Translations under genes and position numbers: made by a program
Assembly: GCA_037954325.1 (NCBI GenBank)
Contig: JBBMNZ010000035.1
Location: forward strand, 9,878,501-9,942,500
Source of the DNA: Fistularia commersonii
Lineage: Eukaryota > Chordata > Actinopteri > Syngnathiformes > Fistulariidae
DNA length: 64,000 nucleotides
Direction: 5' to 3'
Shown: positions 45,597-56,815 of the stretch, piece by piece
How the letters are laid out: the number at the start of each line of letters is the position of its first letter
How positions within the stretch are numbered: position 1 is the stretch's first letter
The notes under the pieces: generated by a model
Told to the model about the DNA's origin: nothing
Databases searched by the model: none
The model's input: the letters and a program-made list of their open reading frames with translations, nothing else

Positions 45597-47512
45597 TTAC
45601 CCTGGTCGAGGGGTTTGCGTGTTCCAGTGATCCTTGGAGCTGTGTTGTCGAAGCCTTTATGCCCCTGGAAGGGTCATCCAAGGCAAACAGGTCCCAGGTG
45701 AGGGACCAGATAAAGTTTGGCTCAGAACACGCCCATCAAGAAGAAAATCATTGGTCCCAGTTTTCCCTTGCCCGGACGCGGGTCACCAGGGTCCCCCCTG
45801 GAGCCAGGCCCGGGGATGGGCTCAGCGGCAAACACCTGCTGGCCAAACACCTGCTGGCCTTTGGGCTGTGCTCGACCAAGCACAGCCCAAAGGAAAGACA
45901 TGGGTCCCTCTTCCCCGGGGCTCACCACCCACAGTAGGGGCCAAGGGGGACATGCAGCCTGGTGGTGAGCTGGATCCGTCGGTTGGGGAGGATGCTTGTC
46001 AGACCTGGCAGGCCCAAACATAATGTAAGGGTCTGCTGTGAATGTCTAGCAGAGTCCCCTGTCAGAAGGAATTTCAACTCCCACCTCCGGCAGAACTACA
46101 ACCATGTGCCAAGGGAGGTAGGGGACATTGAGTCCGAATGGGGCTCGTTTCATGCTTCCATTGTCGAGGCAGCAGACCGGCGCTGTGGTCATTAGGCAGT
46201 TGGCGACTGTTTGGGTGGCAACCCTCGAACCCACTGGTGGACTCCGGCAATGAAGTATGCCATCAAACTGAAGAAGGAGTCCTATTGGGCCTTTCTGGCC
46301 TGTGGGGCTCCGGAGGTAGCTGATAGGTACCGGTAGGCCAAGCGGCATGTAGCTTCAGTGGTTGCCAAAACAAAAACTCGGGTGTGGAAGAGTTCAGGGA
46401 GACTTCCGTAGGGCGTTGAGGAGATTCTGGCCAATAATCCGGCGGCTGAGGAAGGGGAACCAGTGCTCTGTCAACACTGTGTACAGTGGGAGTGCTGACC
46501 TCAACTCGAGACGTTATAGATCGGTGGCAGGAATACTTCTGAGACTTCCTCAACCTTGTTGAAACGCCTTCCAATGAGGAAGCAGAGCGGGGGGACTCTG
46601 GAATGGACACACCCATTTCTGGGACCGAAGTTGCTGAAGCACTCAAAAAGCTCTTCAGTGGTGTGGCTCGGGAGTGGATGAGGCCCACCCTGGGTTCCTC
46701 AAGGCGCTGGATGCTGTGGGGCTGTCCTAGGTGACACGCCTCTGCCGCATTGCGTGGATGTCCGGGAATGTGCCGCTGGACTGGCAGACTGGGTGGTGAT
46801 CCCCCTTTTTTAAAAAGGGGGACCGGAGGGTAGGCTCCGACTACAGGGGGATCACACTTCTCAGCCTCCCTGGTAAGGTCTGGAGAACAGGGTCTGCCAG
46901 GTTGTTGAACCTTGGATCCGGGCGGGGCAGTGTGGTTTTCGTCCTAGTCGTGGAACAGTGGACCAGCTCTATACCCTCGGCAGGGTCGTCGGGGGGGCAT
47001 GGGAGTTTGCCCAACCAGTCTACATGTGTTTTGTGGACCTGGAAAAGGCAATCAATCGTGTTCCGCAGGAAATCCTGTGGGGTTGATCCAGGAGTATGGG
47101 GTACCAAACCCTGTCATACGGGCTGTTCGGTCCCTGTATGATCAGTGTCGGAGTTTGGTCCACATTGCCGTCAGACCAGTTTCCAGTGACCGGTGGGAGT
47201 TCCGCCAGAGCTGCCCTTTGTAACCGATTCTGTTCATAACTTTTATGGACAGAATTTCTAGGCGCCACCAAGGTGTCAAGGGGATCCAGTTTGGTGGGCG
47301 CCCGATCGAGTCTCTGCTTTTTGCATATGATGTGGTTCTGTTGGCTTCATCAGGCCATGATCTCCAGCTCTCGCTGGAACAGTTCACAGCCACGTTTGAA
47401 GCAGCTGGGATGAGGATGAGCACCTCCAAATCAGAGACCACCGTGCTCAACCAGAAATGGGTGGAGACCACACTTTGGGTGGGTGAAGAAGTTCTGCCCC
47501 AAGTGTAGAATA
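45597..47512 (+). mobile_element. Internally deleted LINE (APE-type, I/Nimb-like), relic
   Basis: A GC-rich leader (ccctggtcgaggggtttgcg, gcccctggaagggtcatcca, cggacgcgggtcaccagggt) runs to about 46,020 and joins directly to post-endonuclease linker (SPVRRNFNSHLRQNYNHVPR), so the endonuclease is deleted. RT follows in shifting frames: GDRRVGSDYRGI-like reading near 46,820, YMCFVDLEKAINRVPQ (about 47,020), RSLYDQCRSLVHIAVRPVS, ITFMDRISRRHQGVKGIQFG and LLFAYDVVLLASSGHDLQL. The FADD motif reads FAYD, so one catalytic Asp is lost. It stops abruptly where RTE sequence begins. Confidence 0.7.
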
Positions 47513-48820
47513 TCACCAGAGTTTAGAGGGTGATAATTGGCACTGACTTCAATGGATATGTTGGTGCAGGCAATATAGGTGATGAAGGAGTGATGGGCAG
47601 GTTTGGGATGCAGAATAAGAACACAGAGGGACAGATGTTTGTTCACTTTGCAAAAAGGATGGAATTGGCTGCAGCTTAAAACTTTTTATCAGAAGAGACT
47701 GTAACATAAAGTAACTTCAAGCTGAGGTACGAGCACACAGGTAGAGTACATCTTGTGTAGACAATGTAATCTGACAGAGATCAGTGACTGCAAAGTAGTG
47801 GTGGGTGTCAGTTTAGCCAGACAGCATAGGATGTTTGTGTGTAAGAGGAATATGGTGGGAAGGATGATAAAAAGGACAAAGGCTGAGCAGAAAAAGAAGT
47901 GGTGGACATTGAAAAAGGAGTCATGTGTGTGTTTTTCAGGGTGACACTTGTTTTTGGAATGAAAAAGTGCAGAAGTATATACGGAGACAGAGTTTAAGTA
48001 AGAAGTGGGACACTGAGGAGACTGAAAGAGGAGACAGGAGTCGATGAAAATGCAGTGCAAGGTGAAGGTAGAGGTTGCAAAGGCCAAACAAAGGGGGTAT
48101 GATGACTTGTGTGCTCGGTTGGAAAGTAAGGACTTGGGAATGATTCATACAGGTTGACAAAACAGATTGATAAAGATAGGAAGGGCATGAAGGAGGTTTG
48201 GGTGAAGATGGATCAAGAATGACACAGATTGACAGGTGCCAGAGATGTGGTGGGAAGATGGAAAGAGTACTTTGACAAGTTAATGAATGAGGAAAATGAG
48301 AGAACGGAGAGTTGAGGGTGTAACCATTGTGGACCACAAATTACTTGTTCGGAAGGATCATAGAGGGAAGATGCCTAAAGAATGGGAGAGGAGAGTGCTG
48401 TGCTGATTTGTATGATCATGGAAGACATGCAGATTTGTAACTAGCGGAATAAAGTTGATGAGCCATACAGTTGGGTTATTGTTAGGCAAAGGTGAACATT
48501 TGTCAGCAATAGTATGGTTTCATGTTAAGGCAGAATTTACTTTGAGAATGTTGATAGAAAAGTACAGAGAAGGTCAGCTGCAGTGTATCTTTCCAGCGAC
48601 ATATAACATTGTGCAGAGAGAAGAGCTATGGTACTGTATAAGGAAGTCTGGAGTGGCACAGAAATGTTAGACATGTGGAAGACATGTATGTGAGCTATGA
48701 GACAGTGATGAGGTGTGCCGTAGGTGTGACAGAGATCAAGTGGAGGTGAAAGTGGATCCGGGATCAGCTATGAGCCCCTTATTCTTTGCAGTGGTGATAG
48801 AGAGGCTGACAGATGAGGCT
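47513..48820 (+). mobile_element. RTE-clade LINE relic, truncated
   Basis: Diverged copy colinear with the element at 33,183: ggcactgacttcaatggata, gatgaaggagtgatgggcag, cagtgactgcaaagtagtgg, gccagacagcataggatg and gttgatagaaaagtacagag, ending in gagaggctgacagatgagg. Many frameshifts. Both ends are lost; the right end abuts a SINE-like repeat. Confidence 0.75.
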
Positions 48821-48824
48821 TACT

Positions 48825-49020
48825 TCGGGCTTCAGGGTACTGGAGCCTATCCCAGCTATCAGTGGGCAAGAGGCAGGATACAGCCTGGATACACCCTAAA
48901 CCGGCCGCCAGCTGATTGGAGGGCCACATGTAGAGACAAACAACCATTCAAACAAAGGCCCTCTGTAGGAATCGAACCAACAGCCACGGAGGCTAAGTGC
49001 TAACCACTGCACTAACCACT
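48825..49020 (-). mobile_element. SINE-like fish repeat, copy 5
   Basis: ggtactggagcctatcccag at the left, gagacaaacaaccattcaaa in the middle, and the antisense tRNA-like head gaatcgaaccaacagccacg then taaccactgcactaaccact at the right. Confidence 0.7.
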
Positions 49021-50678
49021 TGAAGGGAGCAGTGACAGGGAAAGGACGATATTGTCTTTGACAGAATTCTAACTTTTATTTCAAAGGTTTTCAAAGTATT
49101 TCAAGCTCTCGATAAGTACACAAGAACAGAGAATGTAAATGTCAATCACGTGCTTTGGAATATGGCCTCATAGCTTTTGTTAGACTATGAGCTGGAGGTT
49201 ATAGTACCATAAAAAGCTTCTGTTCTAGCATTGATTTATCATGGGCATCTATTCCATAATCTACAGACAAAACAAAGACTGCGTTTTTTTTTTCCTTTTT
49301 CCAAGACTGTAATATACTGTATGTTATAAAAATAGAGGGGATTTGATTGAGGAGAGAAAACTAAGAGGCCTTTTAACTGAACTGTAAATGTCTGAAAGGC
49401 TGTCAAAAGTGACAGCCTTTCCAATTTGACATAGCTAGCTTCTTTGGCTTTTTTAAATGTGTTTCTAGAACTTGCCTCTGTTGAGGAGGGATCGTAAAGC
49501 CCCTATCCCTGCATATACATTGCAAGCCTGAAGGAGTGCATGCTCCCATAATGAACTCTTATTAAAAAAGACACAGAAGAACAATTCCATGCTGTGCGTG
49601 GACCTATGATGAGTGACCAAGCGCCCAATTGCTCTTAATGTACATAATAAGTTTCCGCTGCACAAAGATATAAGTCTCCACTGACAGTCTTCACATTGTT
49701 CAAAAGAAAGCTTTTTACCCTGCAGCAACCCATTACAAGAGACACACTGAAAAATACCTTTCAGTAATAATGAATATATTGGACTTTCTTGATATACTAA
49801 GAGCAATGCGGATGATGACAGACCATCCCATGGATACAAACCTAGAATGAAACTGTCTGTATTTACTATGGACAAAGCTTTTAAACACACTGTACGTCGC
49901 TGCATGTTTAGATGGTACAGCAGCTAAAGTACTGTATATGGTAGAATGAGAACAAAAGGACAAAGACCATGACCATTGATCAATGATGAACATACCTTTT
50001 TTAATGTGAATATAGAGAATACCGTAAACTTTATTTGTATTTGAATGGAAATTGTGCTTTGTAATTCTGAGAAACACATACAATGACTAATCTCGAAAAA
50101 AGCTTCTTTAAATGGATTTAAACTGATTTAAATGGAACGGAAAAATCTCCTGCCATGTTTAATGAGTCTGCATTTGTGCAGTTGTCATTAACATTTTGCA
50201 AGTCATTTGTTTCACAGCATGTAAAAAAATGGTTAATAAAGCCTGACTCAAAGTCAATTCTTTCAACATGCTTTTTCCTACAACTGATGCATGGATTTTT
50301 CAGGGTTTACATTCTGTTTACAAGAGAAAAAAAAAAAAAGGTTCCTTGTTAACAGGAACAGGTTTGAGGTCAAAATGGCAGGCTAGGGCCTGAGCCATCT
50401 TAAATAAAGGTTTCCTGCTGATGTAAAGAAAAACAAAAATATAATTCAAATTCCAAACTATATATTCACTCCTTTAAAAGTAGATCAAATATATATAGCA
50501 GCGAATTAAGTACTTCTGCCACCACCATAAAAAGACCATCTCAAATACAGGCTTAATTAAATTGCCCAAAGATGCAGAATGTCACATGTTCTTGAATTTT
50601 TGATGAGAACCCTTTTGATGAGGTAGGCGAGAAGACGCTTATCACAGGCAACATAGGCCCTTTGGAGGTCCGTCTTTC
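49021..50678 (-). other. dctd: dctd downstream region and probable 3' UTR
   Basis: Noncoding. Minus-strand AATAAA candidates occur at 49075-49080 (plus-strand tttatt) and near 50,030. Either could end the dctd transcript, which would give a 3' UTR of about 0.65 or 1.6 kb. No other gene was recognised. Confidence 0.4.
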
Positions 50679-50763
50679 TTAAAGGGTTACGCCATTTGGA
50701 TTCGAAGGGTTATTAATGGAGTTGAAATCAATAACGATGGCTGTCCTCTTGGGCTCGAATTGA
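50679..50763 (-). CDS. dctd: dctd terminal coding exon
   Basis: 85 nt to the TAA at 50681-50679: acceptor ttgacag. It encodes NQFEPKRTAIVIDFNSINNP and SNPNGVTL. The last residues are lineage-specific. Confidence 0.87.
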
Positions 50764-53700
50764 CTGTCAAAAGAAAATGAGAATTTTAGTTCAAACAAAC
50801 AAAAAAGAAGCAAAAGTCAAGTATTTCAGAGCTGAAGAGGAGTTGAAGCCAGCTGATCAGAACAAGAGCCACAGTGAAAGGCAAACACTTGTAAGTGTAA
50901 GAGACACTTGAAAATGCCAGTAAAAAACAGTAAACTGGTGGCAGGCCGGAGAATAACAAGCTCTGTGGCTGCTCGGACTATCAATGCAAATCCCAGAGAA
51001 AACGTATCACTCACTTGTACTGTATCCCGGCCATATCGAGTAATCTTCTAGAAGCAGTCATCGCTGGTGTGTTGTGGTATTTATCAGACAGATAGACAAC
51101 CTCCTTAATACCTGTGCAGAAGGTAGAGATGGGTTAGTTTGTCACAGAAGAACAACATAACAGGTTTAAGCAAAGAGAAGCAGTCAGACGCTTTGGCTCA
51201 TTCATTTTGCACACAATTTGAAAGTCAAATTCAAAGCCATAAACAGTATAGGTAAAAAAAAGATGTTCAGTCAATACGAGCTCTAATTTCTCTAATGGGA
51301 ATAAAGAATTGCTGCGAAAGCCTAAACGTTCTTTCAGTGCGTTGCAGTACGTCAGTAACAGACTTCTAGCGTGCTACTAACATCAGAGCATCATAATAGG
51401 GCTGATCAGTATTTGGTATAAGTTAGATGTGGATCCATCATCTGCTGTTGGTCAAATCACCTAAAATGTGGAATGGAATCTGGAATGTGACATTAAGGTG
51501 ATTAGGGACAAAATATCACAAGGTGCAGTTCGATTCTCTGCCTTAAAACAAACACAGCCATGACTGATACTTATCTATCTGTCACCAAAATATCATTCAC
51601 CCAATTGGCTGTAGCTAGGAAAATCCCTGTCATCAAACATTAAAAGGTCATTCAGTAACTCCAGGAATTAAAAGGTATGCCTCATGCTCAAGTGTTTGAT
51701 ATATCAGGGACATGCTAGTCTCTTCTTGGTACTTGTTCCATTTATTTATTTTCTCATTTTTTTTTAGGATTATGACAATCATGATGATTTTATCATTTAC
51801 AAGGACAAAAATAAATTCAATCTTGATAGTCCAGTCCTTGATAACACAGATGTTATAATCTGAATAAAGCACTGACTTTTGCCAGATACATCACACCTTT
51901 CTTACATAAAATGTTTCGAGGTACCCTCATAAGAAAATGCTTTATTTAGGACAAGACAGGAATTTAGGAAGCATTGGTTCTTGACACTGGTGAATTACTC
52001 AGAGTTACTCCAAGGATACCTGTTGGGTCAGCTTAAATGTAGGGAAAGTACAAGTTAATAAGTATGGATACAAAAAGAACAAACAAATAAAGCAGACAAA
52101 TATGGAAAATAACTTTGTACAAACAAATTGTAGTATTGGTAGATACGATCTAGATACCAGAGGAAACAGCCTTGAAGAGGAAGCTGAGCAGTAGTGCACC
52201 GGCTTGTCTGTGTGTGTATGTGTGTATTTTCAACAACTCACCCGCCTGGATGATGAGCTTGGCACACTCGTTGCAGGGGAACAGAGCAACATACATGGTG
52301 CAGCCCTTCACATCTGCACTGTTCTTGTTCATGATGGCATTGAGCTCGGCATGGCACACTTGGGACATAGCAATAATGTCAGTGAACAATCAAATGGAGA
52401 GATGAAAATTAAAGAAACAGGCATTAATAGCCTTGAATTTGTACGATGCTCCCTTTTAAAACAGCAATGTGTGATACCTTACAGGAACTGTGTCAAAAAA
52501 TCTGCTGACAGTTGGCTAAAAACAATTGGATCAATATAAGTTAAATACATATAAAAGAATCAATATGAACAATATAAATTTTCCTGAAAATAAAAGAAGG
52601 GCACCATCGATCATCACTGACCTCACCTCCTCAATAGGCAATTTCAAAACTATGAAATGTCCTCCTCACTCTCAAAGTGAACCCTTAACATTTCGATAAT
52701 GTAGTTCAAAAATGAAACCGATACAGGTTGACGCCACTGAGACCCAGACTGTGCCAGTCCCAAACCTGAGTAAATGCAAAGGGTTGCGTCAGGAAGGGCA
52801 TCCATTGTAAAACTTGGGCCAAAACCAAATATGCAAATCAAACCTACAACTCTTATATCAGATCTGTCGAGGCCTAGGTTAACAATAACAACCATTGGTG
52901 CCAAATACCTACAGGGTATTGGAAATTGGGCTACTGTGGGTCGAAAAAGGAGAGGAGGAAGGCATGATAGGAAGCAGAGACAAAGAGGAAAGAGAGTAGG
53001 AACTCTGAAAATTGGGACAATGGCAGGAAAAGGTAAAGAGTTGGTTGATATGATGCATAGACGGAAGGTGAATATGTTGTGTGCCCAGGAGACCAGGTAG
53101 AAATGTAGGAAGGCTAGAAGCTTAGGACCAGGTTTCAAGTTGTGCCATCATGGTACAGAGAGGAAGAGAAATTGAGTACAAGTTATCTTTAATGAGAAGG
53201 TGGTTAAAGATGTTCTGGAAGGGAAAAGAGCATAAGATAGACTATGAGTTTGAAACTGGAAAGTTGTGATGCTTGTTGTTGTCTGTCGATACGTCCCACT
53301 GATGGGATGTGAATTAGAGTAGAAGGAGAATTCCTGGATTGAGTTAGATGAAGTGATGCAGAATATCCCCAGAGGTGAAATAGGAGTAATTGGTGCAGAC
53401 TTCAATGGACATAATGGTGCCAGCAATGAAGGAGTGATGGGCAGGTTTGGTATCCAGAATAGGACCAGAGAGGGACAGATGGTGGCAGACTCTGCAAAAA
53501 GGATGGAGATGACTGTTGTGGACACTTTTCCAGAAAAGGCTGGAACATAGGGTAACTTATAAGAGCTGAGGCAGGTGCACGCAGGAAGACTACATCTTGT
53601 ATAGATGAGGTAATTTAAAGGAGAACAGTGACTGCAAAGTAGTGGTAGGTGAGAGTGTCGCCAGACAACATAGGATGATGTTTTTGTGGGAAGGACGATT

Positions 53701-56128
53701 CAGACGACAAAGACAGAGCAGAGGACGACTTGGTGGAAGCTGAAAAGGGAGGAGTGTCGGGTAGTTTTCGGGGATAGGTTGAGAATGGCTCTGGGTGGTC
53801 AGGGAGAGCTTCCAGATGGCTGGACAGCTACAGCTAATGTGATCAGGGAGACAGCTCGGAGAGTACTTTGTGTGTTGTCTGGAAGGAAAGTAGATAAGGA
53901 CACTTGGTGGTAGTATATGCAGAGACAGGGGTTAGCAAAGAAATTAGACATTCAGGGGCCTGAAGACAGCAGACAATAGTACAAGGAGATGCAGTGCAAG
54001 GTAAAGGTAGAGGTGGCAAAGGCTAAACAAAGGGCATATGATGACTTGTATGCTAAGTTGGACATTAAAGAGGGAGATATTTATTTATTTATACAGGTTG
54101 ACAAAACACAGAGATAGAGATGGAAAGGATGTACAGCAGGTTCAGGTGATGTATCAATTGGTGATTTGTTTTTTTCAAGATGGCACTGGAAGACAGCAGC
54201 CTGTCGCAGCAGCTCCAACTATTTTTACCTCTCTCTGTATTTATTTACTTATCTATCCACTCCTTTGCATGTAAGATTGGATACCATTTTTCCTAGCACA
54301 CAGTGCTGCATGCCACAGTGTACTCCTTGCAAAGCTAGAGAAAAATGGCAGGCAGCACATGGGTGTGGAGGATGCAATCATCATCCTCATACTCAGGACC
54401 CTGTCCTATCTGGGCGGTGCAGGAAGCACTGTGAGAGTCACTTTCTTTGACTTTCTTTGACTTCTCCAGAAAGGCAGTTGGTCCTGATGATATACCTGGA
54501 TGTATGGAAGTGTCGAGGAGACACAACAGTAGAGTTTCCTGTTGGATTATTCAACAGGATCTCAGAGAGTGAGAAGATGCCTGAGGAATGCAGAAGTGTG
54601 ATGGTGCCCATTTTTAAAGGGTTATGGGAGAAGTGCAGAATTGCGGTACCTATAGAGGGATAAAGTTGATGACCCATACAATGAAGTTACAGGAAAGAGT
54701 AGTGGAAACTAGACTGGGAGCAGAAGTCAGCATTTGTGAACAGCAGTATGGCTTCATGCCTAGAAAGAGTACTACAGATGCAGTATTTGCTTTAAGAATG
54801 CTAGTAGAGAAGTATGCCTGATGTGAGACAGTGGTGAGGTGTGCTGCTGGTGTGACAGAGAAGTTCAAGGTGGAGGTGGAACTGCATTAGTGTCAGCTCT
54901 GAGCTCCCTCTTGTTTGCAGTGATGGACAGGGAGGCAGGTGAGACAGAAATCTCCATGGACCATGATGTTTGAAGATGACATTTTGATATGCAGTGAGAG
55001 GAGTGAACAGAAGAGGAGCAAAATCAAGAAAGAAGCTTGCTCTGCTCTGGAAAGGAGAGGAATGAAGGTTAGTCACAGCAAGACAGAGTACATGTGTGTG
55101 AATAAGGGTGAGACTACAGGGAGTGGAAATAAACAAGGTGGAGGATTTTAAGTGCTTAGGGTCAACAGTCCAGAGCAATGGAGAGTGTGGAAAAGGGTGA
55201 AGAAACTGGTTCAAAGAGGTGGGAATCGGTGGAGAAAAGGGAGTACTGTGTGATAGAAGAATATCAGCCATAATGAAAGGACAACGATGCTGTATTGTTT
55301 GGAGACATTTGCATTAAGGAAAAGACAGGAGGCAGAGCAGGAGGTAGCAGATATGAAGATGCTGAGGTTCTCTTTGGGTGTGACAAGGATGAACAGGATC
55401 AGGAATGAGTCCATCAGAGGAACAGAACGTTAGATGTTTTGGAGAAAAGGTCAGAGAAGCCAGGCTGAAATGGTTTGGTCATGTACAGAGGAGGGATAGT
55501 GAAAATACTTGTAAAAGGATGCTGGGATTGCAGCTACCAGGGAGGAAGTCTACAGGAAGACCAAAGAGAAGGTTTATGGACTTAGTGAGAGAGGATATGA
55601 GAAAGGAGGATACAAAGAATAGGGTTAGATGGCGATGGTTGATTCGCTGTGGCAACCCCTGAGGGGAAAAGCCCAAAGGAAAATAAGTAGCAGTTAAAAA
55701 ATGAAACCAGTGAAGGCTGTCAGTGGAAGTTTAGGAGGAAATAAGAAAGACAACACAGCTCAGTGAACTGTGCTCCTCACCGTAGGGGTATTTAGTATCG
55801 AGGCAGTCGTCGGCTGATCGGGCCCATGGCAACTTGTCATCATCGCAACCATTAGGCATTCCATTGTAACCAATACCCACTATCTTATTCTCCTGGTTGA
55901 CTATGCACGCACCCACCTGTATACCGGTTTGGAGGAAGGTAATTAGTAGGCTATCAGTATTGTCAAACAGTCAATGTCATCATGAAATTACAAATGTATT
56001 CTATATGCATATGCACAATAACTGGAGGAACCTGAGAGCTGGGGTCTTTGCTCCTCTGAGCAGAGAGAAAGGCCACAGCCATGAAGTACTCTGGCCATTC
56101 CAGGTAGTCCTCTCTCTTCTTGCTGCAG
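50679..56128 (-). CDS. dctd: Deoxycytidylate (dCMP) deaminase, five coding exons
   Basis: The enzyme converts dCMP to dUMP, the substrate of thymidylate synthase; it is a cytosolic zinc-dependent, allosteric hexamer. Exons in transcript order are 56128-56032, 55916-55781, 52358-52242, 51111-51015 and 50763-50679. They join in frame to about 176 residues plus stop, against 178 in human. Visible motifs: DYLEWPEYFMAVAFLSAQRS, VGACIVN, GIGYNGMPNG, the zinc and proton-shuttle motif CHAELNAIMN (HAE) and the zinc cysteines in PCNECAK. The C-terminus QYNQFEPKRTAIVIDFNSIN is family-like. The few N-terminal residues with the start codon are on an upstream exon I could not find. The 3.3-kb intron between exons 2 and 3 is mostly an RTE LINE. 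Confidence 0.93.
51015..51111 (-). CDS. dctd: dctd coding exon with SDKYH
   Basis: 97 nt: acceptor tgcacag, donor gtgagt. It encodes IKEVVYLSDKYHNTPAMTAS and RRLLDMAGIQY, consistent with the family. Confidence 0.92.
51112..52241 (-). other. dctd intron
   Basis: A 1.1-kb AT-rich intron. Nothing recognised. Confidence 0.65.
52242..52358 (-). CDS. dctd: dctd catalytic exon (HAE and PCNEC)
   Basis: 117 nt: acceptor tcccaag, donor gtgagt. It encodes CHAELNAIMNKNSADVKGC and TMYVALFPCNECAKLIIQA. Both zinc-binding elements of the deaminase fold are in this one exon. Confidence 0.95.
52703..52719. repeat. Target-site duplication of the intronic RTE LINE, left copy
   Basis: 17 bp, matching 55692-55708 at 16 of 17 positions. 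Confidence 0.85.
52720..55691 (+). mobile_element. Near full-length RTE-clade LINE in dctd intron, decayed
   Basis: Flanked by a 17-bp duplication, 52703-52719 and 55692-55708 (agtt, then c or a, then aaaaatgaaacc), with one mismatch. It starts with the family leader (gggttgcgtcaggaagggca), then endonuclease (GTMAGKGKELVDMMHRRKVN, IGADFNGHNGASNEGVMGRF), RT (EQQYGFMPRKSTTDAVFALR) and C-terminus (WFGHVQRRDSENTCKRMLG, STGRPKRRFMD). It ends with tggcaacccctgaggggaaa. Many frameshifts and stops. It is antisense to dctd. An L2-like fragment replaces part of its linker at 54,157-54,474. Confidence 0.9.
54157..54474 (+). mobile_element. L2-like internally deleted fragment inside the RTE copy
   Basis: Starts with a leader-like tcaagatggcactggaagac and ends with coding sequence for GVEDAIIILILRTLSYLGG then STVRVTFFDF, the region just before RT motif A in L2-type LINEs (compare 29,997-30,090). 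It sits where about 200 bp of RTE linker is missing. Confidence 0.6.
55692..55708. repeat. Target-site duplication of the intronic RTE LINE, right copy
   Basis: Matches 52703-52719 at 16 of 17 positions. Confidence 0.85.
55781..55916 (-). CDS. dctd: dctd coding exon with NGMPNG motif
   Basis: 136 nt: acceptor tatacag, donor gtgagg. It encodes VGACIVNQENKIVGIGYNGM, PNGCDDDKLPWARSADD and CLDTKYPY, ending one base into the Val codon of the next exon. Confidence 0.93.
56032..56128 (-). CDS. dctd: dctd coding exon with KREDYLEWPEYF
   Basis: 97 nt: acceptor cttttcag, donor gttcct (weak but GT). It encodes CSKKREDYLEWPEYFMAVAF then LSAQRSKDPSSQ. A second possible acceptor (ctgcag) lies 6 bp inside, which would drop two residues. 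Confidence 0.88.
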
Positions 56129-56479
56129 CTGAAAAGAACAGTTGAGAGAAGCTTGATTTGTATAAGAGTGATTATTTACTCTATCAGCTTACATGAAGAG
56201 TATAATCAAAATGAATAAATAATAACAACAAAATGTGCAACACGCCCACCCAAAGTTAACAATGAACAAGAAAAGACGGGCAAGATGACGAATGATTGAT
56301 GATGTTAATGAGTTTATCATAAAAATCAGATTGGCATTGAAAACATCGTTGCACAGCATAAGCTCAACTAAATCAAATAGATAATATACTAGTTTAGTTG
56401 AGCTTAAACTGTTTGTGTGTGTCCAACTTGGAATGAAAATAGAACAAACTGATAGGACATTTTAAAGTGAACAAATAAG
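56129..56479 (-). other. dctd upstream intron, nothing recognised
   Basis: AT-rich sequence between the first recognised dctd exon and an RTE 3' fragment. Confidence 0.55.
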
Positions 56480-56815
56480 TGTCTTCTTCTTTTCCCTTAG
56501 AGGTCGCCACAGTGAACCAACCTTCTCCATCTAACTCTGTTCTTCGTATCCTCCTCTCTCACACAAACTACCTTCATATCTTCTCTCACTACGTCCATAA
56601 ATCTTCTTTTTGGTCTTCCTCTAAACCTCCTGCCTGGCAGCTCCAATTCCAGAATCCGTCTACCGATACATCCGCTATCCCTCATCAGTACATCGAAAAT
56701 CAAGAATCAAGGTTTTTACTTGTCATTTTGCAGGCACAGTGAAATTTTGCGTTGAGACCGAACCATCTCAGTCTGGCTTCTCTGACCTCCTATCCACAAC
56801 ATCTAACATGTACTG
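56480..56815 (-). mobile_element. RTE-clade LINE 3' fragment
   Basis: Antisense reading ends ctgtggcgacctctaaggga with an (AAG)-type tail. It encodes CIGRRILELELPGRRFRGRP and KRRFMDVVREDMKVVCVREE. It is 5'-truncated at about 56,815 and split by a 64-bp insertion at 56,693-56,756. Confidence 0.8.
56693..56756 (-). repeat. Dispersed repeat fragment (caagaatcaa family), copy 2
   Basis: aaaatcaagaatcaaggttt, ttacttgtcattttgcaggc and acagtgaaattttgcgttga interrupt RTE sequence that is otherwise continuous (gtacat | gaccgaaccatctcag). Related to 41,205-41,300. Confidence 0.55.

Noticed and set aside
45338..46688. Several overlapping 100-200 codon frames on both strands
   Set aside because: They arise in the GC-rich LINE leader and linker; only the LINE relic itself is supported.
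49465..50083. 146- and 116-codon minus-strand frames downstream of dctd
   Set aside because: No recognisable domain, they overlap in different frames, and they sit in the probable dctd 3' UTR or downstream sequence.
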